This document shows, piece by piece, positions 7,336-14,116 of a stretch of 18,898 bases of DNA. The position numbers were made by a program, and so were the translations under genes. The notes under the pieces are model-generated. The model was not told the DNA's origin, made no database searches, and saw only the letters and a list, made by a program, of their open reading frames with translations. The stretch is taken from assembly GCA_003559065.1 (NCBI GenBank), contig PWMZ01000034.1, forward strand, positions 1 through 18,898, in the 5' to 3' direction. The first letter of the stretch is position 1. The number at the start of each line of letters is the position of its first letter. This stretch comes from Candidatus Nealsoniibacteriota bacterium (GTDB lineage Bacteria; Patescibacteriota; Minisyncoccia; Minisyncoccales; GWA2-38-27).

Positions 7336-7984
7336 GAGAAAAAAATATGCTCAATATTTAATTAAAAAGACTCAAGCAGATTATAACTTGAATTCGGTTG
7401 ATTTTGCAAACGCGAGAAAATATTTACCTGATGACCTAAAAGAATTAGCCCAAATAGCTGAAGAAGGAAATAATGTTTTAGACGCTGGTTGCGGTACCGG
7501 CTATTTGTTTCCTGCCCTAAAAAAGACAAATTATGTGGGTGTTGATTTTTCTCAAAAGCTTATTAAAATAGCTGAAAAAAGATATCCTGAAGCTTCCTTT
7601 AAAAGAATGAATATTTTAAATTTACAATTTAAAGACAATTATTTTGACAAGGTTTTTTCTGTTGGCGTTTTACATCAAATACCTTCTTTCAAAAAAAGAC
7701 TAGAGTTTTTGAAAGAACTGAAAAGAGTTTTAAAAAAAGATGGAGTTTTGATAATTAGGGTTTGGAACTTATGGGAGAAAAAGAGAAAGATAATTCTAAA
7801 ATATTTTTTTCATCCCAAACTTGATTTTAAAGATATGTTTTTACCTAAAAACAAAATGTATTATCATGCTTTTACCTTGAAAGAACTGGAAAAATTAGTC
7901 AAAAAAGCCGGTTTTTCCGTTCAAAAAAGCTATGTCAAAGGCAAAGGAGTAAAATCTAACATTTATTTAGTTGCAGTTTTTTAG
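7334..7984 (+). CDS. Class I SAM methyltransferase resembling Trm9/ALKBH8 (wobble-uridine methylester enzyme candidate)
   Basis: 216 residues from ATG 7334; an upstream in-frame ATG at 7274 lies deep within elp3 and would add 20 unremarkable residues. Motif I VLDAGCGTG (48-56), acidic D71 after strand 2, FDKVFSVGVLHQIP (104-117) and RVLKKDGVLII (131-141) define a class I fold. Family-level hints of Trm9/ALKBH8 are the FANAR segment (24-28), the lone W after strand 5 (VWNLW, 143-147), and the late YYHAFTLKEL (176-185), which corresponds to the RYYH...EL signature of Trm9. Trm9 methylates cm5U34 to mcm5U34, the step after Elp3, and the gene is head to head with elp3. The fold is certain; the Trm9-like assignment is a motif and context inference. 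A generic UbiE-like small-molecule methylase remains possible. Confidence 0.8.
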   Translation: MRKKYAQYLIKKTQADYNLNSVDFANARKYLPDDLKELAQIAEEGNNVLDAGCGTGYLFPALKKTNYVGVDFSQKLIKIAEKRYPEASFKRMNILNLQFKDNYFDKVFSVGVLHQIPSFKKRLEFLKELKRVLKKDGVLIIRVWNLWEKKRKIILKYFFHPKLDFKDMFLPKNKMYYHAFTLKELEKLVKKAGFSVQKSYVKGKGVKSNIYLVAVF

Positions 7985-7999
7985 CTTTTGTGTTATTCT
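7971..7999 (+). promoter_or_regulatory. Putative sigma70-type promoter for rpsT
   Basis: TTGCAG (7971-7976), a 17-bp spacer, then TATTCT (7994-7999). The -10 ends 8 bp before the S20 ATG, so transcription would start about two bases before it, giving a nearly leaderless mRNA. The -35 lies in the 3' end of the methyltransferase gene. Each hexamer matches consensus at 4 of 6; no experimental support. Confidence 0.4.
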
Positions 8000-8007
8000 A
8001 TTTGCAT

Positions 8008-8271
8008 ATGCCAGTTACTAAATCAGCCAAAAAATCTTTGAGACAAAGTTTTAAAAGAAGAAAACAAAACTTAGTTTATAAAAGAAAATTGAAAAAACTT
8101 CTAAAAGAAGTTGATGTTTGTGTTTTAGAAAAAAATAAAGAAAAAGCGAAAGAGCTTTCACCCTTAATTTATAAAGCTTTAGACAAGATGGCAAAAAAAG
8201 GAATTTTGAAAGAAAACACCGTTGCTAGAAAAAAATCAAAGATTACTAAAAAGCTAAATTTCAGCGATTAA
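8008..8271 (+). CDS. rpsT: 30S ribosomal protein S20
   Basis: 87 residues, the usual S20 length, very basic. The N-terminus MPVTKSAKKSLRQS matches the S20 signature (normally SAxKRxRQ), and KGILKENTVARKKS near the end matches the G-x-(I/L)-(H/K)-x-N-x-A-x-R-K-x-S pattern. ATG 8008 is chosen because family members start just before PxxKSAxK; an earlier TTG would add six residues. S20 binds 16S rRNA at the bottom of the 30S body. The gene sits 23 bp after the methyltransferase and overlaps holA, on the opposite strand, by 18 bp at the 3' end. Confidence 0.95.
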   Translation: MPVTKSAKKSLRQSFKRRKQNLVYKRKLKKLLKEVDVCVLEKNKEKAKELSPLIYKALDKMAKKGILKENTVARKKSKITKKLNFSD

Positions 8272-9162
8272 AATTTCTAACCCTGCCTCCGGTTCTATTT
8301 TCCCCTGTTTAATACTAGTATCTATCAAAAATATTTTTTGATAGATTTTTTTTAAGTCATCCAAAGAAAATTTTATCAACAAAGGAGTGATTTTTTTAAT
8401 TACGAAAAAATGAAGGCCACTTTTTTTAAAAGAAAGATTTTTTTCTTCCAATTCTTTCAAAATGATCAAGTTTTTGAACTGATAACTAATCATTAAAAGC
8501 AGGTATAAAGGAGAGTCACCTTTTTCTAAATGATTTTGGAGTAATCTTAAGGCTTGAGATTTATCTTTTTGAGAAATGGCTTCTATTGTCTTGAAAACAT
8601 CTGATTTTGTTTCCCTATTAGTTAAAAGTAAGATTTCTTTTTCAGTAATTTTTTTAGAATAACTGGTTAATTTTTCTATTTCATTATTTACTTTCCAAAG
8701 ATCATTTGAGTCCACCAAAAGACTCAGAGCTTGACTGTCTATTTCTGCGCCCCTCTTTTTAATTTCTTTTTCAGCCCAATTTTTAATTTTATAAGGGGTT
8801 AAAAGATTGAATTTTTGATATTTAACATTTTTTAGTAAATAAGAAACCAAAGAATCTTTTTCATTTAACTTTTGATTTTCAGAAATCAAAATAATATTTT
8901 TTGATGAGATAAACTCTTCAACTTTTTGGAAAAAATCTTCTTTAAATTTTTTGTTTTTGAAAAGATTTTCCATTAAAATCAATTTTTTTTCTTCGAATAA
9001 AGAACTTTGAGAGTTTTTTTCTTTTAACTCTTTTAAAGAAGATTCTAGGCAATCTAAGTATACAAAACTAAGGCCGTTTTTTTCTTTTTTGTAATAGTCT
9101 AGGATTTCTTTTACTTTTTTTTTGAGCCTAAAATTATCTTCACCGTAGAAAAAAATAATCAT
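8254..9162 (-). CDS. holA: DNA polymerase III delta subunit (clamp-loader wrench)
   Basis: 302 residues. The N-terminus MIIFFYGEDNF is the typical HolA opening (a P-loop-like fold without a working Walker A). It is followed by LILMENLF, IILISE, the FNLLTPYKIKNWAEKEIKKRG linker region, DLWKVNNEIEKL, SDVFKTIEAIS and SPLYLLLMISYQFKNL, all positions conserved in DNA polymerase III delta. The subunit opens the beta clamp in the loader. The start at 9162 overlaps the mutM stop as ATGA, implying translational coupling; an upstream TTG would add seven residues. It is the last gene of the minus-strand run and converges on rpsT. Low overall sequence conservation is normal for HolA, so the call rests on pattern, length and context. 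Confidence 0.88.
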   Translation of the reverse strand: MIIFFYGEDNFRLKKKVKEILDYYKKEKNGLSFVYLDCLESSLKELKEKNSQSSLFEEKKLILMENLFKNKKFKEDFFQKVEEFISSKNIILISENQKLNEKDSLVSYLLKNVKYQKFNLLTPYKIKNWAEKEIKKRGAEIDSQALSLLVDSNDLWKVNNEIEKLTSYSKKITEKEILLLTNRETKSDVFKTIEAISQKDKSQALRLLQNHLEKGDSPLYLLLMISYQFKNLIILKELEEKNLSFKKSGLHFFVIKKITPLLIKFSLDDLKKIYQKIFLIDTSIKQGKIEPEAGLEILIAEI

Positions 9163-9950
9163 AGTTTTTGGCAAAAGGAGCAAAAATGACTACTCCTATT
9201 GTTTATTTTTATTCTTTCTATTTTTTTTTGACATCTTGGGCAGGGACGACCCTCTTTCCTGTAAACCTTTCTTTTTTGGTCAAAGGTTCCTTTTTCCCCT
9301 TGTAAGTCTTTATAGTCCGAAACACTAGCTCCTCTTAACTTTATTCCTTTCTTCAAAACTTGCTTTATATTCTTAAAAAGTATTTTTTTTTCAACTAAAG
9401 AGATATCTTTCAAAGGGTGGATTTTGCTTTCCCACAAAATCTCGTCGGCGTAAATGTTTCCTATACCTGAAATAATTTTTTGATTCATTAAAACTTTTTT
9501 TATATTTCCTTTTTTAGGTAAAATACCTTTAAATTCTTCAAAAGAAATTTCTAAAGGATCAGGCCCTATTTTAGAGAGAATTTCTGTTAATTCTTTTTTT
9601 GACAAAAGTTCAATCTTAGCAAATTTTCTCAGATCTGATAAAGCTAGCGTTTTTTTGTTATCAAGATAAAAAATTACTCTTAGGTATTGATTCTTAGGTA
9701 ATTGATCATAGAGCAAGTAACCGGTTAGTTTTAAATGAATCAGTAAGTAATAATCATTGGAAAGAGAAAAAATGAGGTTTTTCCCTTTTCTTTCTATCCT
9801 CTTTATTTTAGCTCCTTTTATTGTTTTTTTAAATATTTTAAAGTCTTTTTTTATAATTTTTTTAGTATCGGTCCAAAGACCAACAAAGGTCCGATTAAGG
9901 ACCTTTGTTAAATCTTTTCTAATTGTTTCTACTTCCGGGAGTTCAGGCAT
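9159..9950 (-). CDS. mutM: Formamidopyrimidine-DNA glycosylase (Fpg/MutM)
   Basis: 263 residues, close to the family's 270. The mature N-terminus PELPEVE carries the catalytic Pro2 and Glu3, and Lys57 lies in the RKGKNL strand. The helix-two-turn-helix is seen as NQKIISGIGNIYADEILW (156-173). A Cys4 zinc finger closes the protein (C237, C240, C257, C260) with R252 in the finger loop. It excises 8-oxoguanine and FaPy lesions and nicks by beta/delta elimination; the Fpg-type finger and N-terminus favour MutM over Nei. The start overlaps the upstream receiver stop by 8 bp and the stop overlaps the holA start (ATGA). Confidence 0.96.
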   Translation of the reverse strand: MPELPEVETIRKDLTKVLNRTFVGLWTDTKKIIKKDFKIFKKTIKGAKIKRIERKGKNLIFSLSNDYYLLIHLKLTGYLLYDQLPKNQYLRVIFYLDNKKTLALSDLRKFAKIELLSKKELTEILSKIGPDPLEISFEEFKGILPKKGNIKKVLMNQKIISGIGNIYADEILWESKIHPLKDISLVEKKILFKNIKQVLKKGIKLRGASVSDYKDLQGEKGTFDQKRKVYRKEGRPCPRCQKKIERIKINNRSSHFCSFCQKL

Positions 9951-10314
9951 CTAATTTCTCTTTTATTTTTTCTATAATTTGGTTTGGGGTATAATTAGCT
10001 TTAATTAAAAAGTCTTGAGCTCCCAAATTAGTTCCTTTATCAATTTCCTCTTTTTGTCCCAAATTTGAAAGAATAATAACTGGAGTTTGATTAAGCTTTT
10101 TGTCTTCTTTTATTTCTTTTAAAACATTGAAACCATCTATTCCTGGGAGAATAAGGTCTAAGAGAATTAAGTCGAACTTTTCTTCTTTTGCTTTTTTCAA
10201 CCCTTCTTCTCCGTCTATACCCTCAACAACCTCGTAGCCCTCCTCGGTTAGTTTCTGAGAGATTAATTCTCTTAGAAAAGAATGGTCTTCTATAATTAAT
10301 ATTTTTTTTATCAT
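9943..10314 (-). CDS. Stand-alone response regulator receiver (CheY-like), copy 1
   Basis: 123 residues, a single receiver domain with no output domain. Acidic pocket E9/D10, phospho-acceptor D53 in LLDLILPGIDGF, switch Ser83 in ILSNLGQ, and K105 in FLIKANYT. It lies 3 bp after its paralogue, with about 70% identity over 122 ungapped positions by hand alignment, so the pair arose by tandem duplication. At position 11 it has His where the other copy has Asp, possibly altering metal binding. Lacking a DNA-binding part, it should act by protein contact or phosphotransfer. The likely kinases are encoded just upstream in the same run. The 3' end overlaps mutM by 8 bp. Confidence 0.93.
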   Translation of the reverse strand: MIKKILIIEDHSFLRELISQKLTEEGYEVVEGIDGEEGLKKAKEEKFDLILLDLILPGIDGFNVLKEIKEDKKLNQTPVIILSNLGQKEEIDKGTNLGAQDFLIKANYTPNQIIEKIKEKLDA

Positions 10315-10317
10315 GTT

Positions 10318-10686
10318 TTAACTTAATGTTATATTTACTTTTTCAATAATTTGATTAGGAGTGAAGTGGGCTTTAATTAAAAAGTCTTGAGCTCCTAAGT
10401 TCATTCCTTTGTCGATGTCTTCTTTCTGTCCCAAATTAGAAAGGATAATAACCGGGGTTTTGGCAATTTCCGAGTCAGCTTTTATTTTTTCTAAAACCTT
10501 AAATCCATCTATCCCGGGGAGCATAAGGTCTAAAAGAAGTAGGTCGGGCTTTTCCTTTTTGACTTTTTCAAAACCTTCTTCGCCGTCTCCAGCCTGGATT
10601 ACTTCATAATCTTTTGCCGTCAATTTTTTAGAGATCAATTCTCTTAAAAATTGGTCGTCCTCTATAATTAATATTCTTTTTGCCAT
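10318..10686 (-). CDS. Stand-alone response regulator receiver (CheY-like), copy 2
   Basis: 122 residues from ATG 10686, which places the first strand RILIIEDD at the normal distance; an upstream TTG inside the kinase gene is unlikely. Acidic pocket E9/D10/D11, phospho-acceptor D53 in LLDLMLPGIDGF, switch Ser83, and K105 in FLIKAHFT. It has no output domain. Located 22 bp after the second kinase gene and 3 bp before its paralogue, so a kinase-kinase-receiver-receiver set is encoded together. Targets are unknown; similar single receivers in other bacteria act on motility or pilus machinery, and a PilB-type ATPase gene lies about 3.4 kb away, transcribed divergently. Confidence 0.93.
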   Translation of the reverse strand: MAKRILIIEDDQFLRELISKKLTAKDYEVIQAGDGEEGFEKVKKEKPDLLLLDLMLPGIDGFKVLEKIKADSEIAKTPVIILSNLGQKEDIDKGMNLGAQDFLIKAHFTPNQIIEKVNITLS

Positions 10687-10694
10687 ATGTAGAT

Positions 10695-10722
10695 ATTTTA
10701 TCTTATTTCTATTTTTTTGCAA
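10695..10722 (-). promoter_or_regulatory. Putative internal promoter for the two receiver genes
   Basis: On the minus strand TTGCAA (10722-10717), a 16-bp spacer, then TAAAAT (10700-10695). The -10 ends 8 bp before the receiver ATG, the same geometry and nearly the same bases (atctacat against atttgcat) as upstream of rpsT. It overlaps the end of the kinase gene and would give the receivers extra, almost leaderless transcription. Confidence 0.35.
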
Positions 10723-11695
10723 GAGGGAGGGAAAAGAAAAAAGTTGTTCCTTTGTTTTCGACTGACTGGAACCAAATTTTTCCTTTGTGAGCTTTAATTA
10801 TTTCTTTATTGATATATAGGCCCAAACCTGATCCTTCAGAGTCTGATTTCATAACATTTTTTGCTCTAAAAAATTTGCTAAAAATCTTTTTTTGCTGTTC
10901 TTTTGGAATTCCCAGACCGGTATCTTTAACTGAAACTGTTAAGTTTTTTTTGTCCGAGGTTAGTTTAATAAGAATACTTCCTCCTTTATCGTTATATTTG
11001 ATGGCGTTATCAATTAAGTTTTGAAGAACCAACTTTATTTTTTCCGGATCAACTACCGCTTCCAGACAAGAACCTTCTTTTTTGAAAGAAATATTAATTT
11101 CTTTTTCTTTTGCTTTTTCTTTAAATTGTTTTATATTTTCTTCAATCAGGCTGGCCAAATTGGTTGCGGTAGGTTTATAAACATATCTTCCTTCTTCAAT
11201 CCTAGATATGTTTAAAAGGTCATTAATTAATTCTACCATTTTTTCATTAACGGTATAAACTTTTTCTAAATATTTTTCTTGTTCTTTGTTTATCTTACCA
11301 AAACTTTCTTCTAAAAACATTTTTAAAGTCCACTTAATGGAAGAAATAGGGGTTCTTAGTTGATGGGCGACAATAGAAACGAATTCGTTTCTCATTTGTT
11401 TTACCATTTTTTCTTTAGTGATGTCTCGCAGAATAATTAATAAACCTTTTTTATTAATAAAGGAAGCTTCAATAGTTTTTCCATTTATTGTTACTTCTTT
11501 TTTAGAAAAATTAGTTAGCATTTCTTTTAAGGGTCCGGTTTTTTTTAGTTCTTCTAAATTTTTTCCTAAAATATTTTTTTTAGAAGTATTCAAAAATTTT
11601 TCTGCCTTTTTGTTTACTAAAACAAGTTCCTCTTTCTCATCCAGAAAAAGAATACCATCAATAAAATTAGTAATTATATTTTTTTCTTTTGTCAT
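10709..11695 (-). CDS. Soluble PAS histidine kinase, copy 1
   Basis: 328 residues without a membrane segment. A small PAS domain occupies about 5-92 (FIDGILFLDEKEELVLVNKKAEKF is its typical opening). A HisKA dimerisation domain follows with phospho-acceptor H111 in AHQLRTP, and then a complete HATPase: N box NLIDNAIKY, G1 DTGLGIP, F box FFRA, G2 GSGLGLYI. The architecture matches the neighbouring kinase and the phosphorylation blocks are nearly the same, so they are tandem paralogues. The cytoplasmic location implies an internal signal, redox or ligand, sensed by PAS; no cofactor residue is evident. The start follows the upstream kinase stop by one base (TAATATG), implying coupled translation. 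Confidence 0.93.
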   Translation of the reverse strand: MTKEKNIITNFIDGILFLDEKEELVLVNKKAEKFLNTSKKNILGKNLEELKKTGPLKEMLTNFSKKEVTINGKTIEASFINKKGLLIILRDITKEKMVKQMRNEFVSIVAHQLRTPISSIKWTLKMFLEESFGKINKEQEKYLEKVYTVNEKMVELINDLLNISRIEEGRYVYKPTATNLASLIEENIKQFKEKAKEKEINISFKKEGSCLEAVVDPEKIKLVLQNLIDNAIKYNDKGGSILIKLTSDKKNLTVSVKDTGLGIPKEQQKKIFSKFFRAKNVMKSDSEGSGLGLYINKEIIKAHKGKIWFQSVENKGTTFFFSLPLAKK

Positions 11696-11696
11696 A

Positions 11697-12821
11697 TTAA
11701 TAAAAATCTTTAGTTATAAATTCGTTAAATTTTTTTTTGACAGGAAGAGAAAAAGCGAAAAGGCTTCCTTTTCCTTCAGTTGATTTAAACCATATTTTCC
11801 CTTCATGGGCCTCTATAATATTTTTAGCAAAGTAAAGACCAAGCCCGACCCCTTCAGTGTGGGTTTGGAGAATATTTGAGCCCCGGAAGAAATAAGAAAA
11901 AACCTTGTTTTGTTGGTTTTGAGGGATGCCTAAACCGTTGTCCTTGAAAAAAATACTTATTTTTTCTTCTTTCTGTTCAAAATAAATTTCAATTTCTCCT
12001 TTTTTTAGAGTATATCTGATAGCGTTATCTAAAATATTTTCTATTGCCATTTTCATTTTTATTGGGTCTATCATTACTTTTGAGAGAGGGTCTTCGGGCT
12101 TTACAAAAGATAAGTTCAACTCCTTTTTTTCAATTCTTTCTTTATAATTTTTTATAATGTCCAAAATGAATTCTTCAATTTGGATTAAAGATGGTTGATA
12201 AAATTGCTCCCCTTTTTCTATTTTAGCAAAATCTAAAAGATTGTTAATCAAACTAATCATTTTATCATTTGTTTTATATGCTTTTTCAATAAGCTCTTTT
12301 TGCTCTTCAGGGGGCGTTTCTTGAGTTAGAAGCGTTGATAAAGACCATTTTATAGCGGAAGCTGGAGTTCGGAACTGATGGGCAGCTAAAGTAACAAAAT
12401 CTGTTTTTGCTTTTTCTAGCAATTTATCTTTACTAACATCTTTTAAAACAACGATTGTTCCTTTAAAACCTTTTTCAGAAAAAATAGGGATTATTGATAC
12501 TGAAAGAAAAAAACCTTTTTTAATCTGTAGGTCTTTTTCAAAAGGGTCTTCTTTTTTCTCGCCCAATAAAGGAATTAGATTTTTAAAACTTTCCAGTTGC
12601 CCTAGCTCTAGGGGCGACTTTCCTAGAATATCAACACCTTTTATTTGTAAAATATTTTCTGCTTTTGGGTTAACTAAAGATATTTTTTGTTTTTCGTCTA
12701 AAAGTAAAATACCGTCTGGAAAAAATTCAATAGAAGAAAAAAGTAGTTCTCCTTCTTGAAAAGAACTAAAAAAATCTTTATAAAAATTTTTAAAATCTTT
12801 TTTGTTTTTTTTAAAAAACAT
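11697..12821 (-). CDS. Soluble PAS histidine kinase, copy 2
   Basis: 374 residues, no transmembrane helix; a Lys/Phe-rich N-terminal segment of about 25 residues precedes PAS (about 28-130, opening with FFPDGILLLDEKQKISLVNP). HisKA carries H148 in AHQFRTP. The HATPase has ENILDNAIRY, DNGLGIP, FFRG and GVGLGLYF. The PAS core is longer than in the paralogue downstream, so the two may sense different cues while sharing the receivers. The ATG at 12821 lies 2 bp after the exonuclease stop. The location of a sensor pair inside a DNA-repair and replication operon is unusual, but the signal cannot be read from sequence. Confidence 0.93.
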   Translation of the reverse strand: MFFKKNKKDFKNFYKDFFSSFQEGELLFSSIEFFPDGILLLDEKQKISLVNPKAENILQIKGVDILGKSPLELGQLESFKNLIPLLGEKKEDPFEKDLQIKKGFFLSVSIIPIFSEKGFKGTIVVLKDVSKDKLLEKAKTDFVTLAAHQFRTPASAIKWSLSTLLTQETPPEEQKELIEKAYKTNDKMISLINNLLDFAKIEKGEQFYQPSLIQIEEFILDIIKNYKERIEKKELNLSFVKPEDPLSKVMIDPIKMKMAIENILDNAIRYTLKKGEIEIYFEQKEEKISIFFKDNGLGIPQNQQNKVFSYFFRGSNILQTHTEGVGLGLYFAKNIIEAHEGKIWFKSTEGKGSLFAFSLPVKKKFNEFITKDFY

Positions 12822-12823
12822 AA

Positions 12824-13675
12824 TTAAAAAAGCTTTAAATTTTCTGATTTTGAAAACCTTTCTACCAGACTTTTAAACCCCTTTTTTTCTAGCATTTTGA
12901 TAAGATTTTCTTTCTTGAAATGTTTTTGGCTGCACTTTTCAAGATCAAGCTTAATTGTAACATCCTTTTTTATTTCTGCCAATTCTTTAGACAAGAGGGC
13001 TTTCTTTTTTTCTTTGACCATCCCTTTTTTCATCAAACTTTCTAAAGAACGGTGTTTCTTTAAAAGCTTAATGGCAGTTTTCTCTCCAACCCCGCTAACT
13101 CCCGGTATATTATCCGAAGGGTCTCCTTTTAAAGCCCTAAAGTCAACTAATTGTTTTGGCTTTAATCCTTGATATTTTTTTTCTACCTCTTCCGGGTCGT
13201 ATAAGACAGCTTGTTTGACTCCTTTTTTTAGAATATAGGCTTTGGTTTTTTTGTTTACCAACTGTAACATATCGAGGTCTCCGCTGACGATAATTGTTTC
13301 TATATTTTTTTTATTTAAAAAATTAGCTATGGTTCCTAAAATATCATCAGCTTCATAGCCCTTTTTTTCCAATACTTTTATTTTAATTTCTCTAAGCATT
13401 TCTTTAGCTTCTTTAATTTGATCATAAAGTGCCTGGGGTGCTTTTTTTCTCTGGGCCTTGTATTGCTTATATTTTTTATGTCTAAAAGTAGGGGCAGGAT
13501 AATCAAAGGTAGCGATGATAAAATCAGGTTTTAATTCTTTCAGGGTTTTAAAAAATAAGAGCAGAAAACCGTAAATAGCGCCTGTCTCTTTTCCCTCTTT
13601 GTTTTTCAAAGGAGGCAAAGCATGGAAGGCTTTGTGTAATACGGCGTTGGCATCTATGATAATGGCTTTTTTCAT
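12824..13675 (-). CDS. Stand-alone 5'-3' exonuclease / flap endonuclease (PolA N-terminal type)
   Basis: 283 residues, only the exonuclease domain of DNA polymerase I; the polymerase part is not fused. Metal-site acidic residues lie at D8 (IIDAN), D58 (FDYPAPTFRH), E108/D110/D111 (GYEADDILG), D133/D135 (SGDLDML) and D185/D188 (KGDPSDNIPG). A helix-hairpin-helix follows (GVSGVGEKTAIKLL). It should remove RNA primers and 5' flaps. Stand-alone members such as E. coli ExoIX often lose part of the acidic cluster; here it appears complete, so it is predicted active. Its ATG overlaps the tsaE stop as ATGA. Confidence 0.92.
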   Translation of the reverse strand: MKKAIIIDANAVLHKAFHALPPLKNKEGKETGAIYGFLLLFFKTLKELKPDFIIATFDYPAPTFRHKKYKQYKAQRKKAPQALYDQIKEAKEMLREIKIKVLEKKGYEADDILGTIANFLNKKNIETIIVSGDLDMLQLVNKKTKAYILKKGVKQAVLYDPEEVEKKYQGLKPKQLVDFRALKGDPSDNIPGVSGVGEKTAIKLLKKHRSLESLMKKGMVKEKKKALLSKELAEIKKDVTIKLDLEKCSQKHFKKENLIKMLEKKGFKSLVERFSKSENLKLF

Positions 13676-14073
13676 TTAATGGTGATTTCTCTTTTATTTT
13701 TATCGATAATTTTAAAATTTAAGAACAAAGTATCTTTTGGTAAAATATCTTTTATTCTTTCGGGCCACTCAATGGCAATTAAATTTTTTTTAAGCATTTT
13801 TTTGAAGTCTAGGCCTAAAATTTCCCTAGAATCTTTGATCCTATAGCAATCGATATGAACAAAATAGTTCTTTTCAATCGGAAACTTTTTTAAAATTAAA
13901 AAGGTCGGGCTTAAAATTTTTTCTTTTACCCCCAGCTTTTCGGCATATCCTTTTAAAAAAGTTGTTTTTCCGGCACCTAGATCACCTTTTAAAGCTAAAA
14001 CCTTTGGAGGGTTCTTAGCGATTTTTTTACCGAAATTTTTGGTTTCCGTTGGACTTTTGGATAAAATTTTCAT
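13672..14073 (-). CDS. tsaE: tRNA t6A synthesis ATPase TsaE
   Basis: 133 residues from ATG 14073; in-frame codons further upstream lie inside the divergent pilB-like gene and are not used. P-loop GDLGAGKTT (30-38), SPTF (55-58), HIDCYR (73-78) and IEWPERI (101-107) are the TsaE signatures. TsaE hydrolyses ATP to recycle the TsaBD complex that adds threonylcarbamoyl to A37 of ANN-decoding tRNAs. TsaB, TsaC and TsaD are not in this window. It leads the eight-gene minus-strand run and shares a 43-bp intergenic region with the divergent pilB-like gene. Confidence 0.95.
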   Translation of the reverse strand: MKILSKSPTETKNFGKKIAKNPPKVLALKGDLGAGKTTFLKGYAEKLGVKEKILSPTFLILKKFPIEKNYFVHIDCYRIKDSREILGLDFKKMLKKNLIAIEWPERIKDILPKDTLFLNFKIIDKNKREITIK

Positions 14074-14095
14074 TTGACTATTACTTCTATATAAT
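14067..14095 (+). promoter_or_regulatory. Putative promoter of the pilB-like gene in the divergent intergenic region
   Basis: TTTTCA (14067-14072), a 17-bp spacer, then a perfect TATAAT (14090-14095), giving a leader of about 15 nt before the ATG at 14117. The same AT-rich core reads TATATTATA on the other strand, where it could serve tsaE, so back-to-back or shared -10 elements are possible in this 43-bp gap. Confidence 0.45.
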
Positions 14096-14116
14096 ATAGC
14101 ATAAAGATAAATATTT

